The notes below the pieces were generated by a model, which was not told the origin of the DNA, did not search any database, and saw nothing but the letters and a program-made list of their open reading frames with translations. A stretch of 64,000 nucleotides of DNA from Rhodanobacter sp. FW104-R8. Lineage in GTDB: Bacteria > Pseudomonadota > Gammaproteobacteria > Xanthomonadales > Rhodanobacteraceae. Location of the stretch: contig NZ_LVJR01000026.1 of the NCBI RefSeq assembly GCF_001617365.1, forward strand, positions 60,355 to 124,354. Reading direction: 5' to 3'. Made by a program: the position numbers and the translations under genes. Positions 36,806 to 44,973 of the stretch are shown piece after piece; the first letter of the stretch is position 1; each line of letters opens with the position of its first letter.

Positions 36806-37752
36806 TGGATGCCTTGCCCGATTTCGCGCAGATTCTCGACGCCGCCGCGCGGATCGCGCCGTACGCCAGCGTCACGCCGGTGCTGCGCAGCGCAATGCTG
36901 GACGCCCTGAGCGGCGCAGAGCTGCACTTCAAGTGCGAGAACCTGCAGCGCGGCGGCGCGTTCAAGTTCCGCGGCGCCTGCAACGCGGTGTGGTCGCTCA
37001 GCGACGGGCAGGCCGCGCGCGGCGTGGTCACCCATTCCTCCGGCAACCACGGCAACGCGCTGGCGCTGGCCGCCGCCACCCGCGGCATCGCCGCGCACGT
37101 GGTGGTGCCGGAAGGCGCGGTGCGCGCCAAGCTCGAGGCGATCGAGCGCGCCGGCGCGGTGCTGCACCGCTGCGCGCCGACCCAGGCCGCGCGCGAGGCG
37201 AAGTGCGCCGAGGTGCAGCGCGCCACCGGCGCCGAGCTGGTGCACCCGTATGCCGACACCCGCGTGATGGCGGGCCAGGGCACCCTCGCGCTGGAGCTGC
37301 TGCAGCAGGTGCCGGGGCTGGACGCGCTGGTCACCCCGGTCGGCGGCGGCGGCCTGGCCAGCGGCGTGGCGATCGCCGCGCACGGCGTCGACCCGGCGCT
37401 GGCGCTGTTCGGCGCGGAGCCGCTCGGTGCCGACGACGCGGCGCGCTCGCTGGCGCAGGGCAGCCGGGTCACCAGCGTGGTGCCCGACACGGTCTGCGAC
37501 GGCCTGCGCGCGCTGGTTGGCGAGCACAACCTCGACGCGCTGCGCACGCACCGCGTGGAAGCGATCACCGTCAGCGACGTGGAAACCGTCGCCGCGATGC
37601 GCCTGTTGTGGTCGGAGCTGAAGCAGGTGGTGGAAGTGTCCAGCGCCACCGTGCTGGCGGCGGTGCTGCAGCAGCGCCAGCGCTTCGCCGGCCGCCGCGT
37701 GGGCCTGGTGCTGACCGGCGGCAACGTGGATCTCGACGCGCTGCCGTGGTGA
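36805..37752 (+). CDS. PLP-dependent serine/threonine dehydratase-like enzyme
   Basis: A 315-residue fold-type II PLP enzyme. The PLP lysine lies in GGAFKFRGACNA (about residue 54). The phosphate and substrate loop is SSGNHGNALALAA (about 78), and the glycine loop GGGGLASG (about 180) is present. It lacks the C-terminal ACT-like regulatory domain of biosynthetic IlvA, so it belongs with catabolic threonine/serine dehydratases and serine racemases. It converts Ser/Thr to keto acid plus ammonia, or racemises serine; sequence alone does not decide. A full-length IlvA is encoded at 55630-57183, so this is a second paralogue. Confidence 0.85.
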   Translation: MDALPDFAQILDAAARIAPYASVTPVLRSAMLDALSGAELHFKCENLQRGGAFKFRGACNAVWSLSDGQAARGVVTHSSGNHGNALALAAATRGIAAHVVVPEGAVRAKLEAIERAGAVLHRCAPTQAAREAKCAEVQRATGAELVHPYADTRVMAGQGTLALELLQQVPGLDALVTPVGGGGLASGVAIAAHGVDPALALFGAEPLGADDAARSLAQGSRVTSVVPDTVCDGLRALVGEHNLDALRTHRVEAITVSDVETVAAMRLLWSELKQVVEVSSATVLAAVLQQRQRFAGRRVGLVLTGGNVDLDALPW

Positions 37753-37904
37753 GATCAACTAAGGCAACATCGCGATCAACTTAAGTTTCTGCGCCTAGCC
37801 GCTAGATTTACCGCAACGATGGTGCACCCCCCATTGCCTTGCTCGGGGCAAGCAGTAGTAGAGTTCCTCCTTGGCAATTAGGGATGATCCGACAGGGGAG
37901 CGGG

Positions 37905-38923
37905 ATGACGATCAATATTGCGTTGGCGACAGCCGACTGCATTGTTCTTGGCTGCGATAGCCTCTCTAGCATCATCCAGTCGGCGATTTTTCCGTACATG
38001 CATGGGGCCGAGCCAGCGTGCGACAAAGATGGGATGCCACTGCTTGACGAAGACGGGAACATGTTGATCCCGCTGCGATTCGACACGATGAGGCCGGTCG
38101 CGACGCATGTGTTCAGCGGTGTCAACAAGATGTTTTGCATTTACGAAGACGAGAGCAAGGACACTGTTGTTGGTGCGGTGACCTCGGGACTTGCGATTCT
38201 TGAAGGCTCGACGATCGCTGAGTTGGCCAAGCGCTTTAGACGGCAGACAGTAGAAAGCCGAGCCGAATACCGCACAGTCGAGCAAGTGGCTCGTGCCTTT
38301 ACTGACTTCATCGGCGAAATTTGGGCGCGAGATCAGAAAGACATACCGCAGAATTACCGGGCGACAGTCCAGTTCCTCATCGCCGGGTACGGCAAGGATG
38401 ATCCACATGGGAAGATCTACCGATCAGATACCATGGCGAACCAGCTTGCTGAGCAGTTTGACGAAGCGCCTCATTCAGGACTGTGCTGGGCAGGACAGGC
38501 GGACTATGTTGAACGGCTGATTCAGGCGGTTGACTCTCAGCTTAGATCCGCGGTTGGCCGGGAGCTTTCTAAGGCCATGACTGCGCAGCGAGAGTTGACT
38601 ATCGCCGATTTATCTAAGGCATTGATTGATAAGAATATCAACTTGCCAGAGGACTTGGAAATCCAAGTCACTGAGCATCAACCGACTACATTACCATGGC
38701 AACAGTTTCGGGCCGATATTGATTACGCGAATCTATCGACTCAATACGCCATTCACTTGGTCGAAATGCTTGTGAATACACAATCCGGCATGCAGCGCTT
38801 CGCTCGTGGCATTCCGACGGTGGGGGACGTACCCACATCGGCGTCATCAAGCAGGGAGAAGGATTGCAGTTGCTCAACGCTCCGGCTTTGGAGCACAAGC
38901 ACACGGGGTACGGCGATGAATAA
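37905..38923 (+). CDS. Proteasome-like Ntn-hydrolase homologue, frameshifted near the 3' end
   Basis: Unrecognised at family level, but the fold is suggested by several features. MT-INIALATADCIVLGCDSL places Thr directly after the initiator Met and Asp at position 17 counted from that Thr, as in HslV and proteasome beta subunits. VNKMFCI (Lys 74) resembles the catalytic-lysine strand, after a roughly 40-residue insertion. FLIAGYGKDDPHGKIYRSD and WAGQADYVERLI resemble the later proteasome strands and helix. The uninterrupted frame continues to 39113, but after codon 307 it becomes low-complexity. Moving to the -1 frame in the G-run at 38822-38826 gives VGGRTHIGVIKQGEGLQLL, the typical last strands, and a stop at 38921-38923 (339 residues). 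RBS GGGGAG lies 4 bases before the ATG. G+C is visibly lower than in the neighbours, which suggests transfer. Confidence 0.65.
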
Positions 38924-39113
38924 CGATCTCTACTTCAACGCTGGTCGCGCAACCTTCCGAGATGGAGAGGTTCGCTCCCCCAAGGCGTCCGAACGTGCAG
39001 GAGCTGCATCAACAAAGCCCCCGTCGACACCGCCTGTTAAGACGAAAATCTATTCGGTGGTGGTGAAGCAAGGTACTCTCAAGATTGCCTCTGCGCCCCG
39101 TAAGGTCCGGTAG
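38916..39113 (+). CDS. Small basic protein coupled to the Ntn-hydrolase gene
   Basis: A 65-residue protein starting MNNDLYFNAGRATFRDGEV and ending in a basic stretch (KIASAPRKVR), with a Pro/Ser/Thr-rich middle. No match is recognised and there is no membrane segment. Its ATG lies inside ATGAATAA, overlapping the frame-restored stop of the preceding gene, so translation would be coupled. It shares that gene's lower G+C. In the raw reading it is fused to the Ntn-hydrolase frame as its C-terminus. The alternative is that it is a genuine C-terminal domain, which I consider less likely because the linker region reads as noise. Confidence 0.5.
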   Translation: MNNDLYFNAGRATFRDGEVRSPKASERAGAASTKPPSTPPVKTKIYSVVVKQGTLKIASAPRKVR

Positions 39114-39239
39114 AATCTACCCACCGCGACGCAATTTTTCGCCTCGTCGAACATCGGTTCCAAGTTCAATTCATACGAGTGCGTTGTATTCAAAGCCAGT
39201 GATGTGGGCCTCTACGCGTTATCGTTTGGATCTAACCTC
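39114..39239 (+). other. Low-GC remainder of the cassette; possible gene remnant
   Basis: Between the 65-residue gene and the convergent hydroxylase gene. The frame following the stop at 39113 stays open and reads protein-like (for example FNSYECVVFKASDVGLYALS) but has no ATG start and runs into the antisense of the next gene. It may be a remnant of a third gene, or chance. Confidence 0.3.
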
Positions 39240-40367
39240 TCAAGCTGTCGTGGGTTCCTCGATGGCCGCGTTGCCCGCGGCCACTCCGGCCGGGGCGGGG
39301 TGGGCGCTGCCGCCCGGCAGGTGGTGCGCCAGCGCGTGCAGGTCGAGCTGGGCCACCGGGATCGGGCGATAGCTCACCGGATCGAACGCCACCTCGCCCG
39401 GCTTCCAGCCGTCCAGCGTGCGCACCGCGCCCCAGAAGCGCCTCAGCGCGGCCCAGTGCAGGCCGACCAGGCCGTAGTTGTTGTCGGCGTCCACCACCGG
39501 ATCGCCCACGCCGGTGGGGCGCGCCGGCTCGCCGTACAGCGCGGTGCCGAACAGCACGTCCCATACCGACAGCACCTGGCCGAAGTTGCAGTTGTGCAGG
39601 CCGGGCCGCTCCGGATCCACCAGCATGTGGTGCAGGCGATGGAAGCGCGGGTCGACGAACACGCGCTGGAACATCCGGCCGAAGCCGACGCGGGTGTTGG
39701 TGTGCGAGAAGTTCTGTACCAGCTCGCCGATCAGCATCAGCCAGGCGAACTCGTCCGGGTCCACGCCGATCGCCAGGCCCACCGTGGCGAGGATCATCGA
39801 CTGGATGAAGCCGTCCACCAGGCTGCCGCGGTCGTTGGTCCAGCAGTTCATCTGGCGCGTGCTGTGGTGCATGCTGTGCAGCGCCCACCACCACGGCAGC
39901 GCGTGCTGGGTGCGGTGCATCCAGTAGTACGTGAAGTCGTAGACCACGTAGTACACCGCGAACAGCGCATACGGATGGTCGTTGAACCACGGCACCAGCG
40001 CCTTCAGCGCCAGCGGCGAGCCGGTGCCCGTGGCGCCGGGGTCGGCGCCGCCGAACAGGTGGCTGAACGGCATCAGCACCAGGTAGGTGAACAGCGGGAA
40101 GATGCCCAGCAGCATCAGCAGCGTGTAGTTGCGGTCCACCAGGGTGAGCTTGCGGTCCGCCCATTTTTCCGCCGGAAAGAAGGTCTCCAGCGGGCGGAAC
40201 ACGAAGCCGATGATGGCGATCTGCAGCGCCGCGATCAGCAGCGCGGCGGCGATGTCCTCGGGGTTGCCGGTCAGTCCGTCCAGATGCAGCGCATCCAGCA
40301 CCGGCACCACGGCATGGCCGCTCAGCCAGCTGACCAGGTGAGCCCACCACAGGGAGAGATCGAACAT
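39240..40367 (-). CDS. Fatty acid hydroxylase/sterol desaturase family membrane protein
   Basis: A 375-residue integral membrane protein of the diiron hydroxylase superfamily. Histidine boxes are HRTQH (about residue 152), HSMHHS (about 165) and HRLHHM (about 245). Four or more hydrophobic helices lie in the first ~220 residues. Such proteins insert oxygen or a double bond into lipids such as fatty acyl chains, sterols or carotenoids. Bacterial members include ornithine-lipid hydroxylases and many uncharacterised ones; the substrate cannot be assigned. A TAGAAT -10 hexamer lies 30 bases upstream of the ATG. Confidence 0.85.
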   Translation of the reverse strand: MFDLSLWWAHLVSWLSGHAVVPVLDALHLDGLTGNPEDIAAALLIAALQIAIIGFVFRPLETFFPAEKWADRKLTLVDRNYTLLMLLGIFPLFTYLVLMPFSHLFGGADPGATGTGSPLALKALVPWFNDHPYALFAVYYVVYDFTYYWMHRTQHALPWWWALHSMHHSTRQMNCWTNDRGSLVDGFIQSMILATVGLAIGVDPDEFAWLMLIGELVQNFSHTNTRVGFGRMFQRVFVDPRFHRLHHMLVDPERPGLHNCNFGQVLSVWDVLFGTALYGEPARPTGVGDPVVDADNNYGLVGLHWAALRRFWGAVRTLDGWKPGEVAFDPVSYRPIPVAQLDLHALAHHLPGGSAHPAPAGVAAGNAAIEEPTTA

Positions 40368-40396
40368 CGGCTTTTCTGCGAATCCGGTAGGGGCGC

Positions 40397-40402
40397 ATTC
40401 TA
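40397..40402 (-). promoter_or_regulatory. Putative -10 element of the hydroxylase gene
   Basis: TAGAAT on minus, 30 bases before ATG 40367. No obvious -35. The same hexamer occurs before the genes starting at 3339 and 5406. Confidence 0.35.
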
Positions 40403-40434
40403 TCGCCGTTGCCGGGCCCGCAGGCTGAACCGGC

Positions 40435-41331
40435 TCAGCCCGAACCGGCTCGGCTGCGCCGGCGCGCGCCCACGCCGCTGACCGCGGCCAGTCCCAGCAG
40501 CACGAACACGATGCCGAGCCCCTCCATCGGCGACGGCCGCTCGTGCAGGATCAGCCAGGCCAGCAGCACGCTGACGATCGGCACGCCTAGGCTGGACACG
40601 CTGGCCACCGTGGTCGGCAGCCGCTGCAGCACGATCGACCACAGCCACCAGGCCAGGCTGGAGGCCAGCAGCACGCTGTAGGTCAGCCCGCCGATGAAGA
40701 TCCAGTTCCACTCGATCGCGCGCTCCGGCACCGCCAGCGCGGCACCGCCGAGCGCAATGCCGCCCAGCAGCATCTGCCAGGCGGTGAGGCTGAGCACCGA
40801 CGGTGCATGCCGGTGGAACAGTCGCTTGCTGAGTACCGTGCCGGCAGCCCAGGCGACGCCGCCGGCGATCGCCAGGGTGGTGCTCAGTACGCTGCCCATG
40901 TCGTGCCATGGTTCGATGATGCACACCAGTCCGAACGCGGCCAGCGCCAGCCCCAGCCAGTGCCGCTGGGTGGGGCGGTCGCCCAGCAGCAGCCACGCCA
41001 GCAGCACGGCCCAGAACGGCATGGTGTAGGCCAGCAGTGCCACGTGGCCGGCGCCGCCGCCGAGCAGCGCCCATTGTTCCAGCCCCTGGAACGCGGCGGT
41101 CTGGCACAGGCCGATCAGCAGCGTCGGTCCCAGCGGCGGCGGCCGCAGCGACTGCCGCGTCAAAAGCAGTGCGGCGAACAGCACCGCCGCACCGAGCAGG
41201 TAGCGCAACGCGGCGAAATGGAACGGCCCCGCGTACGCCAGCACCTGTTTCATCACCACCCAGCTGTAGGCCCAGATCAGGATGGTGGCGAGCAGCGCGA
41301 GCAGGGCGCCGCGTGATGGCGAGGGAGACAT
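40435..41331 (-). CDS. EamA/DMT-family transporter
   Basis: A 298-residue inner-membrane protein with ten hydrophobic helices in two EamA repeats (about 8-140 and 155-285). Typical features are WAYSWVVMKQVL in helix 1 and PIVSVLLAWLILHERPS near the end of the second repeat. Members export or import small metabolites such as amino acids, nucleosides or drugs. The substrate is not predictable. It is transcribed divergently from tag. A TAGACT hexamer (41359-41364, minus) may be its -10. Confidence 0.88.
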   Translation of the reverse strand: MSPSPSRGALLALLATILIWAYSWVVMKQVLAYAGPFHFAALRYLLGAAVLFAALLLTRQSLRPPPLGPTLLIGLCQTAAFQGLEQWALLGGGAGHVALLAYTMPFWAVLLAWLLLGDRPTQRHWLGLALAAFGLVCIIEPWHDMGSVLSTTLAIAGGVAWAAGTVLSKRLFHRHAPSVLSLTAWQMLLGGIALGGAALAVPERAIEWNWIFIGGLTYSVLLASSLAWWLWSIVLQRLPTTVASVSSLGVPIVSVLLAWLILHERPSPMEGLGIVFVLLGLAAVSGVGARRRSRAGSG

Positions 41332-41410
41332 GGGAAGCCGGGTCGGGGAGAGGCGACAAGTCTAGCGGCGTGGGTTAGCTTGTGGCGCCCCTTTCGACCA
41401 TCCGCCAGCC

Positions 41411-41992
41411 ATGATGACCACGACCACCGAGCCGTCGCGCTGCCACTGGGCCACCGGCAGCGACGCGCTGATGCGCGACTACCACGACACCGAGTGGGGC
41501 GTGCCGCTGCACGACGACCGCGCCCTGTTCGAGTTCCTCTGCCTCGAAGGCGCCCAGGCCGGCTTGTCCTGGCGCACCGTGCTGGCCAAGCGCGAGAACT
41601 ACCGCAAGGCCTTCCACCGCTTCGAGATCGACCGGGTCGCCGCGATGGGCGACCGCGAGCTGGAACGGCTGCTGCTCGATCCCGGCGTCATCCGCAACCG
41701 GCTGAAGATCTCGGCCGTCCGCGACAACGCGGTCGCCGCGCAGCAGGTAATTGGCGAGTTTGGCAGTCTGGACGTCTATCTGTGGTCGTTCGTCGGCGGC
41801 AGGACGCTGCGCAACCGCTGGCGCGACCGCGCCGAGGTGCCGGCCAGCACCGAGCTGTCCGACCGCATGAGCAAGGCGCTGAAAAAGCGCGGCTTCCGCT
41901 TCGTCGGCAGCACCATCTGCTACGCGCTGCTGCAGGCCACAGGGATGGTCAACGACCATCTGACGGGTTGTTTCCGCCATCGGCAGGTGTGA
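41411..41992 (+). CDS. tag: DNA-3-methyladenine glycosylase I
   Basis: A 193-residue base-excision enzyme that removes 3-methyladenine from alkylated DNA. The N-terminus has the zinc-ligand RCHW, then YHDTEWG (conserved), LCLEGAQAGLSWRTVL (helical core with the substrate-recognition Glu) and the C-terminal zinc block TGMVNDHLTGCFRH. Length and motif order match E. coli Tag. ATG 41411 is followed directly by a second ATG; either may be used. Confidence 0.94.
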   Translation: MMTTTTEPSRCHWATGSDALMRDYHDTEWGVPLHDDRALFEFLCLEGAQAGLSWRTVLAKRENYRKAFHRFEIDRVAAMGDRELERLLLDPGVIRNRLKISAVRDNAVAAQQVIGEFGSLDVYLWSFVGGRTLRNRWRDRAEVPASTELSDRMSKALKKRGFRFVGSTICYALLQATGMVNDHLTGCFRHRQV

Positions 41993-42296
41993 TCGCGACG
42001 TTGCCTGCTCTGCAGGAAATTGCGTGCCGAGTCATCGCGCAGCGCGGGAAATGTGCGTTCTTTCACACTAACGCGACATATTTGAACGCTTGCCGTGATG
42101 CGGGCAAAACGCGTGCTGAATGGAATGGCGCGCGCACTTGTGAATTCCCTGTTCCGCGATGGAAGCTGCGCAGGTCGAGGCCGGTCGTTCGTTGCATTCA
42201 CAGGGCGTGGCGACGTGCATCGAAGCATCGCAGGGGATAGCAACGCATCTGGCCATGTCCAGTCATCTTTGACCGCAACACTTTCGGAGGCACTCA
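41993..42296 (+). other. Intergenic region upstream of the secreted Thr-rich protein
   Basis: About 300 bases with no credible gene. It contains GGAGG (about 42285) as ribosome-binding site for the gene at 42297. No convincing promoter pair, repeat or RNA element was seen. Confidence 0.5.
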
Positions 42297-43037
42297 ATGA
42301 AATCACGTCACCTCATGCTCAAGCTGGTCAGTGCCGCCGTACTTACCGCGCTGGCCGCGTCGCCGGTGCTGGCGCAGACCACCGGCACCACGACGACCAC
42401 GACGACCACCGCCACGACCTCCCATGAATCGGTCACGCTGGGCAACCAGTTCAGCACGTTCGCCGGTTCGACCACGAACTCGCAGTCGCTGGTGCAGGGC
42501 CTGCGCGACGGTACCGCGATCACGCTCAGCGAACCGGTCACCACCACCTCATCCACCGGCGTCAAGACCACGACCACGGTGTCCACCACCTTCACGCCCG
42601 CCACCGGCCCGATGGGCTACGGCAACGTGAAGATCGCGCTGTCGCTGGCCGAGGCCAGCCTGGCCAAGGCGGGCATCACCGATCCGACCGCCGCCGAGAT
42701 GCAGGCCGCGCTCAACGGCGGCACCCTGGTGCTGGCCAATGGCACCAGCATCAAGCTCGACGGCATCCTCGCCGCACGTGCCGCCGGCGAAGGCTGGGGT
42801 CAGATCGCCAAGGCCGAGGGTTTCAAGCTCGGCGACGTGATGCGTTCGCCGAAGGCGGACGCGCATGCGCATACCCACGTGAAGGTCGAACGGGTCGAGC
42901 AGGCCAAGGGCCATGACGTCGATCGCCCGGGCAAGCCCGAGCACGTGGCCAAGGCCGATCGCCCGGAGCGCCCGGAGCGCCCGAACAAGCCGGAGCGCCC
43001 CGAGCATCCCGACCACACCGGCCGTCCGGGCGGCTGA
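42297..43037 (+). CDS. Secreted protein with Thr tract and Pro/charged C-terminal tail
   Basis: A 246-residue protein with a clear signal peptide cleaved near SPVLA-QT (about residue 26). The mature N-terminus is a Thr run. The middle domain (about 105-185) includes GYGNVKIALSLAEASLAKAGI and GEGWGQIAKAEGFKLGDVM, a pattern found in uncharacterised secreted proteobacterial proteins. The last ~50 residues are His/Lys/Glu-rich and end in imperfect ERPERP/KPERPE repeats, probably disordered. Function unknown. The gene shares direction with the outer-membrane barrel gene, 90 bases away. Confidence 0.75.
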   Translation: MKSRHLMLKLVSAAVLTALAASPVLAQTTGTTTTTTTTATTSHESVTLGNQFSTFAGSTTNSQSLVQGLRDGTAITLSEPVTTTSSTGVKTTTTVSTTFTPATGPMGYGNVKIALSLAEASLAKAGITDPTAAEMQAALNGGTLVLANGTSIKLDGILAARAAGEGWGQIAKAEGFKLGDVMRSPKADAHAHTHVKVERVEQAKGHDVDRPGKPEHVAKADRPERPERPNKPERPEHPDHTGRPGG

Positions 43038-43127
43038 GCCCAGCCGCTCCGGACACGCTAGTCTTTGCAGGCCCGGTGTGAAGCCGGGCCTGCTGCCATT
43101 TCCCACCATCGCAAGGAAATCCTGTTC

Positions 43128-43976
43128 ATGCGCAACTCTCACCAATGGATGCTCGCCGGCGGCCTGCTGCTGATCGGCGCACCGGCGGCCCATGCCGCCA
43201 CGTCGGACAGCGGTCAGTTCAGCCTCAGCGCGGGCGCGAACTACAGCAGCGGCAAGTACGGAACCAGCAACACCACCGACATCTGGTCGGTGCCGGTCAC
43301 CGCCGAGTACGACGTCGACCGCTGGACGTTCAAGCTGGTCGTGCCGTACATCAACATTAGCGGCTCGGACAACGTGATCCCCGGCGTGGGCAAGGTCAAG
43401 AACGGCAATCCGCGTGGTCGCGGTCTCGGCCATGTGATCGGTGGCGTCCTTCCCGGCGGTGGCGGCAGCACCGGCACGACCGCCAGCGGTTCGGCATCGG
43501 GCCTCGGCGACATCGTCGCTTCGGCCGGCTACGAATTGTTCACCAGCGCGGACCGGACCGCCGGGCTCGATCTCACCGGCAAGGTGAAGTTCGGCACCGC
43601 CGACGAGAACAAGGGCCTGGGCACCGGCAAGAACGACTACGGTATCTCGCTCGACACCTACAAGGTGATGGGCGACTGGACCGCGTTCGGCGGCGTCGGC
43701 TGGATGAAGTACACCAGCTCGCAGTACATCCAGCTGAAGAACGGTTTCAACGCGAACGTCGGCATGGGCTACAAGCTCGGCGGCAGCGACGACATCGGCG
43801 CGTACTATTACTACCGCGAGCGAATCGCCACCGGCGGCGCGCCGCAGAGCGAGCTGACCGGCTACTGGAACCACAAGTTCAACGACAGCCTGCGCCTGCA
43901 GGCCTACGTGCTCGGCGGTTTCGCCAACGGCAGCCCGGACTATGGCGTGGGCGCGTCGCTGAAGTACAGCTTCTGA
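43128..43976 (+). CDS. Outer-membrane beta-barrel (transporter-like) protein
   Basis: A 282-residue protein with a signal peptide ending near AAHA-AT (about residue 24). The mature part consists of alternating hydrophobic strands with aromatic belts and a C-terminal Phe (ASLKYSF), typical of an outer-membrane barrel. The overall pattern resembles the MetA/phenol-pathway-type transporter family (PF13557-like), which is an inference. AAGGAAA lies about 10 bases before ATG 43128. A strong terminator follows. Confidence 0.78.
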   Translation: MRNSHQWMLAGGLLLIGAPAAHAATSDSGQFSLSAGANYSSGKYGTSNTTDIWSVPVTAEYDVDRWTFKLVVPYINISGSDNVIPGVGKVKNGNPRGRGLGHVIGGVLPGGGGSTGTTASGSASGLGDIVASAGYELFTSADRTAGLDLTGKVKFGTADENKGLGTGKNDYGISLDTYKVMGDWTAFGGVGWMKYTSSQYIQLKNGFNANVGMGYKLGGSDDIGAYYYYRERIATGGAPQSELTGYWNHKFNDSLRLQAYVLGGFANGSPDYGVGASLKYSF

Positions 43977-44051
43977 GGAAACCGCGGACGACCCTGCGGC
44001 CCGCCGCCATGGCGCGCCGCGAAGGTCGGCCCGGAAATTTCGGTCCATCCG

Positions 44052-44079
44052 GCTCCGTGCGTGTGCACGGAGCTTTTTT
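44052..44079 (+). terminator. Intrinsic terminator after the outer-membrane barrel gene
   Basis: GCTCCGTGC-GTGT-GCACGGAGC followed by TTTTTT: a classical intrinsic terminator. Confidence 0.93.
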
Positions 44080-44094
44080 CATGGCGCCGCCAGG

Positions 44095-44973
44095 TCAGCG
44101 CCGCCGCGAGCCGCGCAGCTGGTCGATCGAGAAACTGGCGATCTCGGTGCCGCCGACGCGGCGCGGCTGGCCCACGGGCGGGCCCCAGGCATGGGCGCTC
44201 ACCACTTCCCAGCTGGCCGGGATGCGGCCGTCCGTGCGCATCGCCTCGTAGGCGGCCAGCATGCGGCGGTAGCGCCCCTTGCCGGTGAGGCCGCGCGCGC
44301 GTGCGCGGTCGGCGTTGGTGGCGCCGAGTCCCTGCAGTTCTTCCAGCAGCTTGCGCGGTTCGCTGTAGGTGAGGGTATAGCGGAACACGTCCAGCACGGG
44401 GTCGCGCAAGCCGGCGTTGAGCATCGCGTCGCCGACGTCGTGCATGTCGAGGAAGCGGCCCACGTGCGGTTGCTGGTCGGCCTCGGCCCAGGCCGCGCGC
44501 AGTTCCTTCAGGGTGTCCGGGCCGAAGCTGGAGAACGCCATGAAGCCGCCGGGTTTCAGCACGCGCATGCACTCGCCGAACAGCGCGGACAGGTCGTCGA
44601 CCCACTGGAAGCACAGGTTGGAATACAGCACGTCCACGCTGTGGTCGGCCAGCGGCAGATGGGTGGCTTCGGCGCACACGCGCATGAACGGCTTTAGCCA
44701 GCTGCTGTGCTGCTTCGCGGTGCGCAGCATCGGCAGCGCCAGGTCGAGCGCGATCACCTCGGCCTTGGGGTAGCGCTGCTTCAGCAGCGCGGTGCCGCGG
44801 CCGGTGCCGGCGCCGACGTCGACCACGCGCAGCGGCGTCTCCAGGTAGAAGCCCAGCCGTTCGAGCAGGGCATCGCCCACCTCGCGCTGCAGCGCATCGT
44901 GCTGTTCGTAGCTGGTGGCGGCGCGGCCGAAGTGGCGGCGCACCTGCCTGGGGTCGAGTTGGAAGTCGCTCAT
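44095..44973 (-). CDS. bioC: Malonyl-ACP O-methyltransferase BioC
   Basis: A 292-residue SAM-dependent methyltransferase. Motif I is VVDVGAGTGRG (about residue 49). The acidic DLALPMLRTAK and the post-motif LPLADHSVDVLYSNLCFQWV fit BioC. BioC methylates malonyl-ACP so that it can enter fatty-acid synthesis as a disguised primer for pimeloyl chains in biotin synthesis. Its ATG overlaps the bioH stop by 4 bases. Last gene of the biotin operon. Confidence 0.9.
   Translation of the reverse strand: MSDFQLDPRQVRRHFGRAATSYEQHDALQREVGDALLERLGFYLETPLRVVDVGAGTGRGTALLKQRYPKAEVIALDLALPMLRTAKQHSSWLKPFMRVCAEATHLPLADHSVDVLYSNLCFQWVDDLSALFGECMRVLKPGGFMAFSSFGPDTLKELRAAWAEADQQPHVGRFLDMHDVGDAMLNAGLRDPVLDVFRYTLTYSEPRKLLEELQGLGATNADRARARGLTGKGRYRRMLAAYEAMRTDGRIPASWEVVSAHAWGPPVGQPRRVGGTEIASFSIDQLRGSRRR

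Noticed and set aside
37905..39113. One 402-residue protein spanning both cassette genes
   Set aside because: The segment after codon 307 reads as low-complexity noise, while the -1 frame gives a family-like ending and a stop overlapping a new ATG. Kept as two genes with a frameshift.
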